Source: G963665495 sp963665495 (GTDB taxonomy: Bacteria; Desulfobacterota; Desulfovibrionia; Desulfovibrionales; Desulfovibrionaceae). From it: a stretch of 64,000 nucleotides of DNA. The notes under the pieces are model-generated. The model was not told where the DNA came from and did no database searches. It saw only the letters and a program-made list of their open reading frames with translations. Below, one piece after another: positions 25,471 to 34,835 of this stretch (positions are counted from its first letter, which is position 1; every line of letters begins with the position of its first letter). The DNA lies in assembly GCA_963665495.1 (NCBI GenBank), contig OY762289.1, positions 2,170,001 to 2,234,000 of the forward strand. Reading direction: 5' to 3'. Position numbers and translations under genes: made by a program.

Positions 25471-27498
25471 ATGATTCCGGTCAGAGAGATCTTCTGGAAC
25501 GTGGGCAGCAACGCCCTGACACAGCCGGCAATGTACGCGCTTTTCGTGGCGGCCGTGGCCCTCTTTCTTTTCGGCGTGCTGCGCCGCACAAGGCTTTACA
25601 GACGTGGTCAGAGTTTGAGGAGGAACGATCAGCCCGGATTGCGGCGCAAGCGTTTTTACCTCCAGGTTTTGCTGCAACACGCAGTACGCAACAATACGCC
25701 CTCCGGCTGGAGTCATGCGCTGCTGTTCTGGTCCATGGGTGTGCTTTTGGCCGGGGCCCTGCTCATCGCCATACAGACTCGGATCACCTTACCGTTGTTT
25801 GATTTTACAATCATTCAAGGCTCATTTTCCCAATTTTTTTCTCTGGCACTGGATCTGGCCGGAGGCCTGGCTTTGATCGCCCTCTCCGTGTTGCTCCTCC
25901 AGCGACGTCTACGAAGAACGCCCGGCCCAAAAACTGCCACCACGAACGCCCTGGTCCATTCGCTGCTGTACGCCATATTGATCAGTGGATTCCTCCTCGA
26001 GGGATGCCGCCTGGCGGCCACACGCGGCCAAACCGGCAACGATTTGTGGGAACCTCTGGGACTTGCCCTGAGCTTGAGCTTCCACTCTTGGGATGCCACA
26101 TGGCTGCGTCTGATGCATACGGGGCTATGGTGGCTGCACCTGGTCCTGGCCATGGCCTTCATCGCTCTGATCCCCTGGACGCGGCTGCGGCATATGTTGG
26201 CTGCCGGCGCCGGCTGGTACGTCTCCGATCTCGGCCCCAAAGGTCTGATCAGCAGTCCGGATTTACTGAATCTGCCGGAATCGGATGATGCGTCCGAGGT
26301 CGTTTACGGTGCGGAAAGCCCTGTCCAGTGCAACTGGAAAGATCTGCTGGATACGGATGCGTGCATCCAATGCGAACGCTGTCAGGAGATTTGTCCGGCC
26401 TGTCTGGCAGGTACGCCCCTTTCTCCCATGAAACTGATCACGCAACTCGGCGAAGCAGCCGCCGCCGATCCGCAGGCAAGCTTGTTTTCCCGAATCCCGG
26501 AGGAGGCCGTCTGGAGTTGCACCACCTGCCACGCGTGCCAGGACGTTTGCCCGGCCGCAGTCGAACATCTGCCGAAATTGCTGCAACTACGGCGTTCGCT
26601 CGTGTTGATGCAGGGGAAATTTTCCGGCCTGGAAGTGCAGAAAGCCATGGAACGCACCGAAATCAAGGGCAATCCTTTCGGCATGTCATCCAGTTCGCGC
26701 GCAGACTGGGCCGTCAGTGAACAAGTGCCTTTTTTGAACGCATTCGGGCCGAACGCTGTTGCTTCCTATGATTTTCTTTTCTTCACCGGCTGCCACGGGT
26801 CATACGACCCAAACCTGATCCGCGTCACTCAGAGCTTTATCAGACTTTGTCGCTCTGCCGGCATGCGCCCCGCCGTGCTTGGCAACGAAGAACGCTGCTG
26901 CGGCGAACCCATGCGTAAAACCGGCAACGAATACCTGTTCCAGCTGCTGGCTCAGGACAACATCAGAGCGATCGAACACTACGGCGTACGCACTATTGTC
27001 ACCTGTTGCCCGCATTGCTTCCAGACCTTACGTACGGACTACCGGGAACTGGGGCTTCAGGCCGAAGTTTTCCATTATACGCAATTTCTCGAAAAGTTGC
27101 TGGTCTCCGGCGCACTGGTCCTGCAGCCCAAAACTTTTTCCTGCACCTACCATGATTCCTGCTATCTCGGACGTTACAACAACCTCTACACAGCACCTCG
27201 CAGATTGATTTCAGCGGCAGGCGGCAGCCTGGTGGAAATGGCCGAGCACCATACCGGCAGCCTGTGCTGCGGCGCCGGCGGTGGCGGAATCCTTTCCGGC
27301 ATGGAGAGCGTCACGCGTATTGCTCAAATGCGGCTGCGTATGGCACAACAGACCAGGGAAGAACTGCTGTTGACCAGCTGTCCGTTTTGCACCAGCCATT
27401 TTACTCAGGCAATGCGTTCGAAAGAGCAAAACAATCCTTTGATCATAAAAGACCTTCTGGAAATTCTTGAGGAACGTTTGCCGCCGAAACAGCGTTAA
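25471..27498 (+). CDS. Membrane Fe-S oxidoreductase, Etf:menaquinone oxidoreductase type (DUF224/CCG)
   Basis: A 675-residue fusion. The first 250 residues carry about five to six transmembrane segments with a NarI-like pattern and several conserved His (SWDATWLRLMHTGLWWLHLV). Then come two 4Fe-4S motifs, CIQCERCQEICP near 297 and CTTCHACQDVCP near 350, and two CCG domains (EERCCGEP near 474, CCPHCFQT near 511, SLCCGAGGGG near 597, TSCPFCTSHF near 636). This is the architecture of the HdrD/DUF224 membrane proteins proposed to link Etf with menaquinone in Syntrophomonas. It sits directly before etfBA, so it is the probable exit for electrons from the two flavin dehydrogenases upstream. Confidence 0.9.
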   Translation: MIPVREIFWNVGSNALTQPAMYALFVAAVALFLFGVLRRTRLYRRGQSLRRNDQPGLRRKRFYLQVLLQHAVRNNTPSGWSHALLFWSMGVLLAGALLIAIQTRITLPLFDFTIIQGSFSQFFSLALDLAGGLALIALSVLLLQRRLRRTPGPKTATTNALVHSLLYAILISGFLLEGCRLAATRGQTGNDLWEPLGLALSLSFHSWDATWLRLMHTGLWWLHLVLAMAFIALIPWTRLRHMLAAGAGWYVSDLGPKGLISSPDLLNLPESDDASEVVYGAESPVQCNWKDLLDTDACIQCERCQEICPACLAGTPLSPMKLITQLGEAAAADPQASLFSRIPEEAVWSCTTCHACQDVCPAAVEHLPKLLQLRRSLVLMQGKFSGLEVQKAMERTEIKGNPFGMSSSSRADWAVSEQVPFLNAFGPNAVASYDFLFFTGCHGSYDPNLIRVTQSFIRLCRSAGMRPAVLGNEERCCGEPMRKTGNEYLFQLLAQDNIRAIEHYGVRTIVTCCPHCFQTLRTDYRELGLQAEVFHYTQFLEKLLVSGALVLQPKTFSCTYHDSCYLGRYNNLYTAPRRLISAAGGSLVEMAEHHTGSLCCGAGGGGILSGMESVTRIAQMRLRMAQQTREELLLTSCPFCTSHFTQAMRSKEQNNPLIIKDLLEILEERLPPKQR

Positions 27499-27517
27499 TG
27501 ACGGAATCGGTAGAAAA

Positions 27518-28291
27518 ATGAAGATACTGGCCTGTGTCAAACAAGTGCCGGACCTCGACGGACGCTTTGTTCCGGATGCTTCCGGCACGTGGTATGACCG
27601 TACGGACCTGGTCTGGCGGTTGAATTCGTACGACAGTTATGCCGTCGAACAGGCCCTGCTGACAAAAGAACAGGTTGCGAATTCAGAACTGAGCGTATTG
27701 ACTGTCGGCCCGGAATCCGCGGAAAAAGTCCTGCGCAAGGCCATGGCCATGGGCTGTGACAAGGGGGTACACATTCTGGACCCGGAGTCATGGCGCAAAG
27801 AACCTTTTGCCATTGCCTCGCTTATTGCCGCCCACGCGCGCAACGAACAGTACGAGCTTATTTTTACCGGACTGCAATCTCAGGATCGAGGAAGCTGCCA
27901 GGTGGGGATTCTTCTGGCTGAACTGCTCGGATTGACAAGCATTTCCGCCATCGTTTCCTTCAACTTTAATGATGGAACGATTGAAGTAGAACGCGAACTC
28001 GAGGGAGGCCGTACGCAACGCTTACGCACAACAGCTCCCGCATTATTTACCTGCGAATCCGGATTAAATACGCCGCGCTACCCCACTTTTCCAAACATCG
28101 CCAGCGCCCGGCGCAAAAACATTCTGACCATTGACGCGCAAACCTTGCCCGCCACCCCTCCTTGTCTGGAAACGCGCGCGCTGTACGCTCCGGAAAAAAA
28201 GCAGGGTGCGCTTGTTCTGGAGGGAGATCCGGAAACAATGGCTGATGGGCTCATTGCTTTTATCAAAGAAAAAACAACCCTGCTTGGTTAA
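27518..28291 (+). CDS. etfB: Electron transfer flavoprotein beta subunit
   Basis: A 257-residue Etf beta subunit: ILACVKQVPDLDGRF at the N-terminus, DSYAVEQALLTKE, VLTVGPESAEKVLRKAMAMGCDKG and the AMP/FAD-cleft pattern FTGLQSQDRGSCQVGILLAELLG. The C-terminal arm reaches toward the alpha subunit. ATG at 27518, 20 bases past the previous stop; the ribosome site is weak, so coupling is likely. The FAD sequence features do not settle whether this Etf bifurcates. Placement beside a membrane Etf:menaquinone protein favours a non-bifurcating quinone-reducing role. Confidence 0.93.
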   Translation: MKILACVKQVPDLDGRFVPDASGTWYDRTDLVWRLNSYDSYAVEQALLTKEQVANSELSVLTVGPESAEKVLRKAMAMGCDKGVHILDPESWRKEPFAIASLIAAHARNEQYELIFTGLQSQDRGSCQVGILLAELLGLTSISAIVSFNFNDGTIEVERELEGGRTQRLRTTAPALFTCESGLNTPRYPTFPNIASARRKNILTIDAQTLPATPPCLETRALYAPEKKQGALVLEGDPETMADGLIAFIKEKTTLLG

Positions 28292-28294
28292 GCC

Positions 28295-29218
28295 ATGAAA
28301 GCTCTGATTGTTGCCGAATCCCAGCAAGGCCGCCTCCAGGACAACTGGCGCGAGCTGTATGCATTTTGTCTGCAACTGCAGGCGGAAAGCGCGCTGTTTC
28401 TGGTGGGGAACTCCGAGGATCTGCCGCTTTTTCCGGGAACCGTCCACCTGGCCGATTTCCGGAAGTACGGGGATTATGCGCCCAAAGCCCATACACGTCT
28501 CTTGTTGGAAGCTGTGAGACGCGAGCAAGCGGACATGGTTGTACTGGCCCATTCGGCCTACGGCTGGGATCTTGCGCCCAGAATAGCCCGTACGCTTGGT
28601 GCCGGGCAGGCCTCTGAAGTTATGGGGTTGAACAACGGCGATCTGGTGCTGCCGCTTTGCAATGGCAAGTTGCGCCGGGCCGTTCGTATCACCACGCAGC
28701 AGGCAGTGGTCACGTTGCAAAGCGGGGCTTTTTCCCCGGCAGAGCCTCAAAAAGCCTTACCGCTTGTCAGAGAAATCGATCTTGCCCTCAAGCACGCCAT
28801 TATTTTTCTGGGCTATTCCGAGGCCTCCCCCCATGCGATAGATCTGAGCAAGTATGCCGTTCTTGTCGGTGCGGGCAACGGCGTGGAAGACGCAGAACTG
28901 TTACAGCAGATTGCAGAACTGGCGCAGCAACTGGGCGGCGAATGGTGCGCCACACGCCCGCTGGTCAGCGCCGGGCTGGCCCAGCCCTTCCGCCAGATTG
29001 GCATTACCGGACAAACAGCCGCCCCCACGCTCTACCTGGCCTGCGGTATTTCCGGAGGCATGCAGCATCTGGCAGGCGTACGCAACGCGGCCCTGATTGC
29101 ATCCGTCAACACGGACAGAGACGCCCCAATCAGCCTGGCGGCAGATATCATGGTGCTTGCCGATGTAAAACGTTTTATCCCCGTTCTTCTGCAGAAGCTT
29201 GTCGAAATAACACAGTAA
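28295..29218 (+). CDS. etfA: Electron transfer flavoprotein alpha subunit
   Basis: A 307-residue Etf alpha subunit. The C-terminal FAD domain contains AVLVGAGNGVEDAELL, ATRPLVSAGLAQPFRQIGITGQT and YLACGISGGMQHLAG, the family signature, and a final SLAADIMVLADVKRFIPVLLQKL. There is no N-terminal ferredoxin domain. It starts three bases after etfB ends, so the two are one translational unit. The N-terminal domain is somewhat divergent, as expected for Etfs dedicated to a particular dehydrogenase set. Confidence 0.93.
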   Translation: MKALIVAESQQGRLQDNWRELYAFCLQLQAESALFLVGNSEDLPLFPGTVHLADFRKYGDYAPKAHTRLLLEAVRREQADMVVLAHSAYGWDLAPRIARTLGAGQASEVMGLNNGDLVLPLCNGKLRRAVRITTQQAVVTLQSGAFSPAEPQKALPLVREIDLALKHAIIFLGYSEASPHAIDLSKYAVLVGAGNGVEDAELLQQIAELAQQLGGEWCATRPLVSAGLAQPFRQIGITGQTAAPTLYLACGISGGMQHLAGVRNAALIASVNTDRDAPISLAADIMVLADVKRFIPVLLQKLVEITQ

Positions 29219-29336
29219 CCTTCTTTTCAGCATCAATCTGTCCCGTTCGATGGACGGCTCCCGAATCTAAACTATTTCCCAATGAGTCCGAATAAGATTT
29301 TTAAACGCCGGCAGAATTGAAAACCCAGGAGCTTCC

Positions 29337-30464
29337 ATGGAACAGCTGCAATTTCTCAAAGCCCGTAATGAGGCCCAAGCTCTCGCCTCAGCTCAGGCAA
29401 ATGAAGGACGGATACAATCGTATCCCTACTTAGTCGCCATCACCGCCCTGACACGCTGCAATCTGAATTGCCGTATGTGCGACCAGGAGCACACGTCTTC
29501 CGAGGAGTTGTCGCTGTCGGTCGTGAACAAGCTCAGTAAAATCATGCCTTACGTACGGCTGATGAATATCACCGGGGGAGAACCGTTTTTATATAAGCAC
29601 ATCGACCTGTTTTTCGAACTCTGCAACCGTTTCCAATGCGCTTCCATGGTGCAGACCAACGGATTGCTGCTCACTAAGGACAGAGCGCGCTACCTGCTGG
29701 ACCGCAACATTGCCTGCATCAAAGTCAGCTGTGACGGAGCCACCAAAGGCACTTACGAATATATCCGGCGCGGCGGCAGCTTTAAAAAACTGATTGAAAA
29801 TCTCAGTTTCCTGCAAAAACTCAAGGCCGAACGCCAAAGCCCGTTTCCGGCCGTCCAGTTCAATTTCGTGGCCATGGCCAGCAATATCCGCGAGCTTCCC
29901 ATGCTGGTGAACATGGCTGCCACCCTCGGCATTGAAAAAATCAACGTTTTTCAGCTGCGCGTACATAAAGAAGAACTCATTCCAGAAAGCTTGTACTTTT
30001 ATCAAAGTGCAGCCAACAAAGCCTTCAAAGAAGCAAAAAAACTGGCCCGCCTCAGAAACGTACAAATCAGTCTACCCCCTCTTTTCAAATGCGGCCCCGT
30101 GACCAGCAATGATGTTCAGAGAGAGCCCTGTGTAGCTCCCTGGGGAGACCTCACAGTCAATGTCAACGGCAGTGCGGCCATCTGCTGCGGCGGCGCCCGT
30201 CCCGCCGGCAACCTGAACGAGCTTTCTTTTGACGAGGTCTGGAATCATCCCGGCCGGGTTAAAATCCGCGAAACCGTTAATACGCCCAATCAGCTTGAGG
30301 TCTGCAATAACTGCCGCATGGGCAAAGTCAATCCGGACAGCTTGCATTCGCATATTCCCAACCGCAAACTCGCTGAACAGGCGCTCGAAGAATTCGCCCA
30401 TTGTCTGGACAATCCGCTGCCCAAACCACGTCCTGAAAAAAAGCTCGTACGCCTCGCCTCTTAA
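29337..30464 (+). CDS. Radical SAM protein with SPASM domain
   Basis: A 375-residue radical SAM enzyme. The cluster motif CNLNCRMC lies near residue 42, followed by MNITGGEPFLYKHI and a partial TIM barrel. A C-terminal SPASM-type region carries auxiliary cluster cysteines (CGPVTSNDVQREPCVAPWGDL, INGSAAICCGG-like as NVNGSAAICCGG, CNNCRMGKVNPDSLH). SPASM members mature peptides or modify sugars and nucleotide-linked substrates. It is 118 bases after etfA with GGAG upstream, and the terminator follows, so it may be the last gene of the operon. A substrate peptide is not evident, so the function is open. Confidence 0.88.
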   Translation: MEQLQFLKARNEAQALASAQANEGRIQSYPYLVAITALTRCNLNCRMCDQEHTSSEELSLSVVNKLSKIMPYVRLMNITGGEPFLYKHIDLFFELCNRFQCASMVQTNGLLLTKDRARYLLDRNIACIKVSCDGATKGTYEYIRRGGSFKKLIENLSFLQKLKAERQSPFPAVQFNFVAMASNIRELPMLVNMAATLGIEKINVFQLRVHKEELIPESLYFYQSAANKAFKEAKKLARLRNVQISLPPLFKCGPVTSNDVQREPCVAPWGDLTVNVNGSAAICCGGARPAGNLNELSFDEVWNHPGRVKIRETVNTPNQLEVCNNCRMGKVNPDSLHSHIPNRKLAEQALEEFAHCLDNPLPKPRPEKKLVRLAS

Positions 30465-30489
30465 CTGAAAATAACCAAACGATAATACA

Positions 30490-30533
30490 ATCCCCAGCGG
30501 AAAACAGACAGTTCTTTCGCCGGGGATTTTTAA
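30490..30533 (+). terminator. Rho-independent terminator of the catabolic operon
   Basis: ATCCCCAGCG pairs with CGCCGGGGAT across a loop of about 18 bases, followed by TTTTAATTTT. Confidence 0.75.
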
Positions 30534-30708
30534 TTTTGCTTGTTAACAAGTATGAAATTCATTACAGCAACTCCATGTCACAGTTGACCTTTATATTCTT
30601 CCCGAACGAAAACGCGGCATTCCCTGCGCCACTGCATGAGGCGGGTCCGTACGGGTATCCTGCCTACGTTCCACCTTTCCGCCTCGGGCGTCTATTGAAG
30701 TAAACCAG

Positions 30709-31605
30709 ATGTTTCGCGTCACCCTTGGGGCTTTTATCATCAGCTTCGCGGCAGTGTTCGTAAGAGCTGCGGGACTTGCACCCGACACAGCCACGTTTTA
30801 CCGAATGGCTTTCGGAGGAGCCGCCATGCTGGCTCTGCTGGCTCGCGAAGGCAGGCTCCGAACAGTATTGCCGCTGTTGGTACCGTCACTTCCCGCGGCA
30901 GTTCTTTTTACGGGAGATTTCTTCTGTTGGCACCGCTCTATCCTGGCCGTGGGGCCGGGATTGGCCACAATGCTCGGCAATCTTTCAGCCGTTTTCATTG
31001 CCCTGTTTTCCGTTCTGTTCCTTGCGGAACGCGCCGGGCTGCGTTTTTTTACCGCTCTGGGAATGGCGTTGACCGGCGTTTTTCTCACTGTCGGACCGGT
31101 TTGGAATTCCGCGGGAAGAGATTTTCACACCGGCGTGATCTTTGGCCTGATCACCGCACTTTTTTACGCGTCCTACATCCTGTCACTGAAAAAACTGGTG
31201 GTCAAAACCGGCGACGTGCTGGCCACGGCCACGGCAGTGGCCCTCTCCACCGCTATTATTTGCGGACTGCTGGTGCTTTTCTCCGGCGGCTCCTTTGAAT
31301 TACCCGACGCGAGGGCCTGGTCCTCCATGCTTGCCCTTGGGGTGCTCTGCCAGTGCATCGGCTGGCTTTGCATCACGACCGGCCTCGGGGAAACCCGCGC
31401 GTCGCTGGCGTCGCTGCTGCTTCTGCTGCAACCGGTACTGTCTTTTGTCTGGGACATTCTGTTCTTTGACAAACCCATTAGGGCGGTGGAAATTTCCGGC
31501 GTGGCTCTGGCTCTTGCCGGTATCTATCTCGGATCATTGCGGCGTGGCGGCAAGCCTAAAGCGGACACCCCACCTGAGCCCCCGTTACCGCAAACAGGAA
31601 GATAA
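30709..31605 (+). CDS. EamA/DMT-family transporter
   Basis: A 298-residue inner-membrane protein with ten predicted helices in two EamA repeats: FIISFAAVFVRAAGLAPDTATFYRMAF at the start, and FGLITALFYASYILSLKKLV opening the second half. LQPVLSFVWDILFFDKPI is the usual EamA motif in the second repeat. The C-terminal tail is cytoplasmic and Pro-rich. The exported substrate is unknown; members move amino acids, nucleotide sugars or other metabolites. Its end touches the terminator of the oppositely oriented acyl-CoA synthetase gene. Confidence 0.9.
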   Translation: MFRVTLGAFIISFAAVFVRAAGLAPDTATFYRMAFGGAAMLALLAREGRLRTVLPLLVPSLPAAVLFTGDFFCWHRSILAVGPGLATMLGNLSAVFIALFSVLFLAERAGLRFFTALGMALTGVFLTVGPVWNSAGRDFHTGVIFGLITALFYASYILSLKKLVVKTGDVLATATAVALSTAIICGLLVLFSGGSFELPDARAWSSMLALGVLCQCIGWLCITTGLGETRASLASLLLLLQPVLSFVWDILFFDKPIRAVEISGVALALAGIYLGSLRRGGKPKADTPPEPPLPQTGR

Positions 31606-31641
31606 AAAAAAACCCGGCCTGACATTCGCTGTCAAGCCGGG
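31604..31641 (-). terminator. Rho-independent terminator of the acyl-CoA synthetase gene
   Basis: On the minus strand CCCGGC(T)TGACA pairs with TGTCA(G)GCCGGG, followed by a run of nine T. It overlaps the last codon of the convergent transporter gene. Confidence 0.88.
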
Positions 31642-31677
31642 GGAGCTAATCGTGTATTCCTGGTCTGCGAATGATTA

Positions 31678-33330
31678 TTAATTCTCTTCGGACGCCAATT
31701 CAGCACCCATTTCCCGCAGTTTGAACTTCTGAATCTTCCCACTGGCAGTCATGGGAAATTCATCCAGAAAAAAGACGTACTTGGGAATCTTGTGCCAGGC
31801 AATTTTGCCGCGGCAGTAATCTTTGACATCTTCAGGAGCCAGCTCCTCGAAGCCGGGCTTCAGCTTAATGAACGCACCCACTTCCTCGCCGTATTTTTCA
31901 CTGGCCACACCGGCAACCTGTACGTCCTGAACGCCATCCAGGTGGTAAAGGAATTCTTCAATTTCCCTGGGATAGATATTTTCACCGCCCCGGATGATCA
32001 TATCTTTCAGACGTCCCGTTATGGTCAGATAGCCGTGTTCGTCCATGACACCCAAATCGCCCGAGTGCAGCCAGCCGTCATCATCGATGGCTTTGGCCGT
32101 GGCTTCGGGATTGTTGTAGTAGCCTTTCATCAACAGGTAGCCGCGCGTGCAGACTTCCCCCTGCACGCCATGCGGGCATTCCTCGTTTGTTTCCGGATCC
32201 TTGACCATGACTTCCACGGCAGGCATGGCCCGGCCGACAGTCTCGGTACGCCTCTGGATGTTGTCATCCGCCCTGGTCTGGGTCATCACCGGTGATGATT
32301 CCGTCAGTCCGTAGCAGATGGTGATCTCGCGCATGTTCATTTTTTCAATGACCTGCTTCATGATCGGCACCGGGCAGGGGGAGCCTGCCATGATACCTGT
32401 CCGCAACGAGCTGTAATCAAAACGGTTAAAGAGTTCGTGCTCGAGCATGGCAATGAACATGGTGGGGACACCGTAGACGGCCGTACATTTTTCCTGGTCG
32501 ATGGCCGCCATCACGTCCAAAGGCTTGTATACTTCGGTAAAAATCATGGACGACGCATGGTTGATGCATGCCATGGTGCCGAGAACACAGCCAAAACAAT
32601 GGAACAAAGGAATCGGCAGACAAACCCTGTCCTTGGGGCCGAAGCCCTGGTGGAATCCGATCCAGTAACCGTTGTTTCCAATACCCCGGTGCGTCAGCAT
32701 TACTCCTTTTGGAAAACCAGTGGTCCCGGAGGTATACTGCATGTTCACCACATCATCCGGATGCAGCGAAGCCTTGCGTTCGGCGTATTCTTCATCGGAA
32801 ATCATACTGGACAAGGAAAAAATCTCCGGAACGGAAAACATGCCCCTGTGCTTTGCGTGTCCCAAAAACATCACCCGTTTGAGATGGGGAAAATTTTCGC
32901 TTTTGATGTGTCCCCGTTCCTGATTTTTCAATTCAGGCACCAGATCATATACCAGCTGGACGTAATCCGTATCCCTGTAGCCGTCGATGATGAAAAGATT
33001 CTCGCATTCGCTCTGGCTCATCAGGTAGCGTAATTCCTCACGCTTATAACTGGTGTTTACCGTAAGCAATATTGCGCCGATCTTGGCGGTTGCAAACTGA
33101 AGCGTGACCCAGAACGGCACGTTGGTAGCCCAAATCCCGACTTTATCGCCCTTCTTAATCCCCAAGGCCATAAGCCCTTTGGCCATTTTGTCCACTTGTG
33201 CGGCGAATTCCCGGTACGTCAGACGCATTTTACGATCCACATAAACGACAGCGTCGGCATCCGGATTTTTTGCAACAGCTTCGTCCAGCAATTCACCGAT
33301 GGTTATGTCTCTCACGTCTGGTCGCTGCAT
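31678..33330 (-). CDS. AMP-binding acyl-CoA synthetase
   Basis: A 550-residue adenylate-forming ligase. P-loop YTSGTTGFPKGVMLTHRG near residue 200, A5 motif CYGLTESSP, GWLHSGDLGVMDEHGYLTITGRLKD and the C-terminal Lys in MTASGKIQKFKL. The pattern is of medium- to long-chain fatty acid:CoA ligases. The ATG follows the stop of the XRE-cupin regulator immediately, and GGAGG lies inside the end of that gene, so the two are translationally coupled. It would activate fatty acids for incorporation or oxidation. Confidence 0.93.
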   Translation of the reverse strand: MQRPDVRDITIGELLDEAVAKNPDADAVVYVDRKMRLTYREFAAQVDKMAKGLMALGIKKGDKVGIWATNVPFWVTLQFATAKIGAILLTVNTSYKREELRYLMSQSECENLFIIDGYRDTDYVQLVYDLVPELKNQERGHIKSENFPHLKRVMFLGHAKHRGMFSVPEIFSLSSMISDEEYAERKASLHPDDVVNMQYTSGTTGFPKGVMLTHRGIGNNGYWIGFHQGFGPKDRVCLPIPLFHCFGCVLGTMACINHASSMIFTEVYKPLDVMAAIDQEKCTAVYGVPTMFIAMLEHELFNRFDYSSLRTGIMAGSPCPVPIMKQVIEKMNMREITICYGLTESSPVMTQTRADDNIQRRTETVGRAMPAVEVMVKDPETNEECPHGVQGEVCTRGYLLMKGYYNNPEATAKAIDDDGWLHSGDLGVMDEHGYLTITGRLKDMIIRGGENIYPREIEEFLYHLDGVQDVQVAGVASEKYGEEVGAFIKLKPGFEELAPEDVKDYCRGKIAWHKIPKYVFFLDEFPMTASGKIQKFKLREMGAELASEEN

Positions 33331-33900
33331 CTATGCCTCCGGAAAATAAAGAACAGCGCAAATCTCGGCCGGTACCGCGCCGGGATTTCCCACATAGTGT
33401 GGCATTACCGAATTGATATACAAACTGTCGCCCGCTTCCAGGATATACTGCGTCTTGCCGTAAAGCAGTTCCACCTGCCCGCTAATCACGTAAATGAACT
33501 CCTCTCCTTCATGGGAAGAGAGAGACTTGTCTTCTGCGCCGGGAGCTATGACGATATGAAAAGGCTCCATATGGCGGTCCGTTTTTCCACGACCAAGCGA
33601 AAAATACGTATGCGAAGCGGCCTTGTCGCCATTGGTATGCATACTCATGGACTCTTTACGATCCTTGTGAGAAATAACCAGAGGGTCGCGTCCGATGTCG
33701 TCGTCCATAAATGTGCCCAAGCGCACACCAAGCGTCCGGGAAATTTTCAACAATGGCCCCAGCGAAGGATACACGTCACGTTCTTCAACAGCTTCAATGA
33801 ACGAAACATCATAGCCCGTACGCTCTGCCAACTCCTTAATGCTTAACCCGTTTTTTTCTCTGTACGTCTTAATTCTGTCACCAAGTTTTTTTGATCCCAT
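33331..33900 (-). CDS. XRE-family regulator with cupin domain
   Basis: A 189-residue regulator. The N-terminal HTH (LGDRIKTYREKNGLSIKELAERTGYDVSFI) is followed by a C-terminal cupin_2 barrel (SLSSHEGEEFIYVISGQVELLYG, AGDSLYINSVMPHYVGNP). ATG at 33900 with GGAGAG upstream; a longer frame to 33945 lacks a ribosome site. This regulator-plus-acyl-CoA-ligase pairing recurs in sulfate reducers, suggesting control of the ligase by a carboxylate or metal-bound ligand in the cupin. Confidence 0.92.
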   Translation of the reverse strand: MGSKKLGDRIKTYREKNGLSIKELAERTGYDVSFIEAVEERDVYPSLGPLLKISRTLGVRLGTFMDDDIGRDPLVISHKDRKESMSMHTNGDKAASHTYFSLGRGKTDRHMEPFHIVIAPGAEDKSLSSHEGEEFIYVISGQVELLYGKTQYILEAGDSLYINSVMPHYVGNPGAVPAEICAVLYFPEA

Positions 33901-34835
33901 AAAGCTCTCCAGCGTTCCAGGTAAAAATGCCATTCCTACAGACAAAAAAGCTTACTTACCCTAATCTAGAAAGAATTCCAACTACTCTTATGCGGGTACA
34001 AGTTTTATAGTGTGCTATTCCATTAACTCCGAGGAAAGACAAACATGGTCTTTTCTACACTCCAACTATAAATGGCCAATAAAATTAGGACGCATCATCG
34101 GTCATCATAGAATTCACTTCTTATTAAAATTAATACTTAGATAAAAAATTTCTTTGCCTACAAGTGAACATATGTAAACTTTATATACAAAAGATAGTTA
34201 TGTATGATATATTTGCTTACATTGATTTTTTATTTCTTTTTTGAAAGAAATATATTTTTCAAAATGTACTTCTAGTCATACACTTGAATAAAGATAAACT
34301 ATTTCAAAAAATAATTAAAAAAGTCATCTACATCGTCATTATTTTTTAATAATATAAATAATATTTCAATCTTTATACTATTATACTCATGAGATGCTAT
34401 TTTACATAGTCTTTTCTCTGACATATTGCCACTTTACCCCTCTTGTAAGAACTTTGAAATTTGTATATCAGTGGATGTAAATTTAATGCAGGGATTTCTC
34501 ACAAAAAAATCGTTCTATATCTTCCCTGCATAGAAGGAATAAGAAGGCCTCATATTTTTTTGTGTAGCTATGTACGACAGGAAATTACTTTTCTTTCCGG
34601 CGAATAAACATGAGGGGCTGTTCCTTTTTCCTTAAAGGACATCATATCGTCGTCTTCCGAATCCAAATGCGGAAAGAGCTTCGAATTCCAAAAATCAGAC
34701 ATTGAGATCAGTTCCGTACGCTACAAGCAGTGCAGCATGAAAACGATAATAAAGGTGGAAGATGCGCAAAGAGTACGCTATGCTTGATTGAGATTTTAAT
34801 AAGGCTGCTGTGCAGTCACTGGTGGGCTTTCCCAA
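33901..34835. other. Long AT-rich divergent intergenic region
   Basis: 935 bases between the leftward XRE-cupin gene and the rightward hybrid kinase. Bases about 34050-34560 are extremely AT-rich with no open frame of coding character. It must hold the promoters of both genes, but no box is clear. No tRNA, repeat array or transposase trace seen. Confidence 0.5.
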
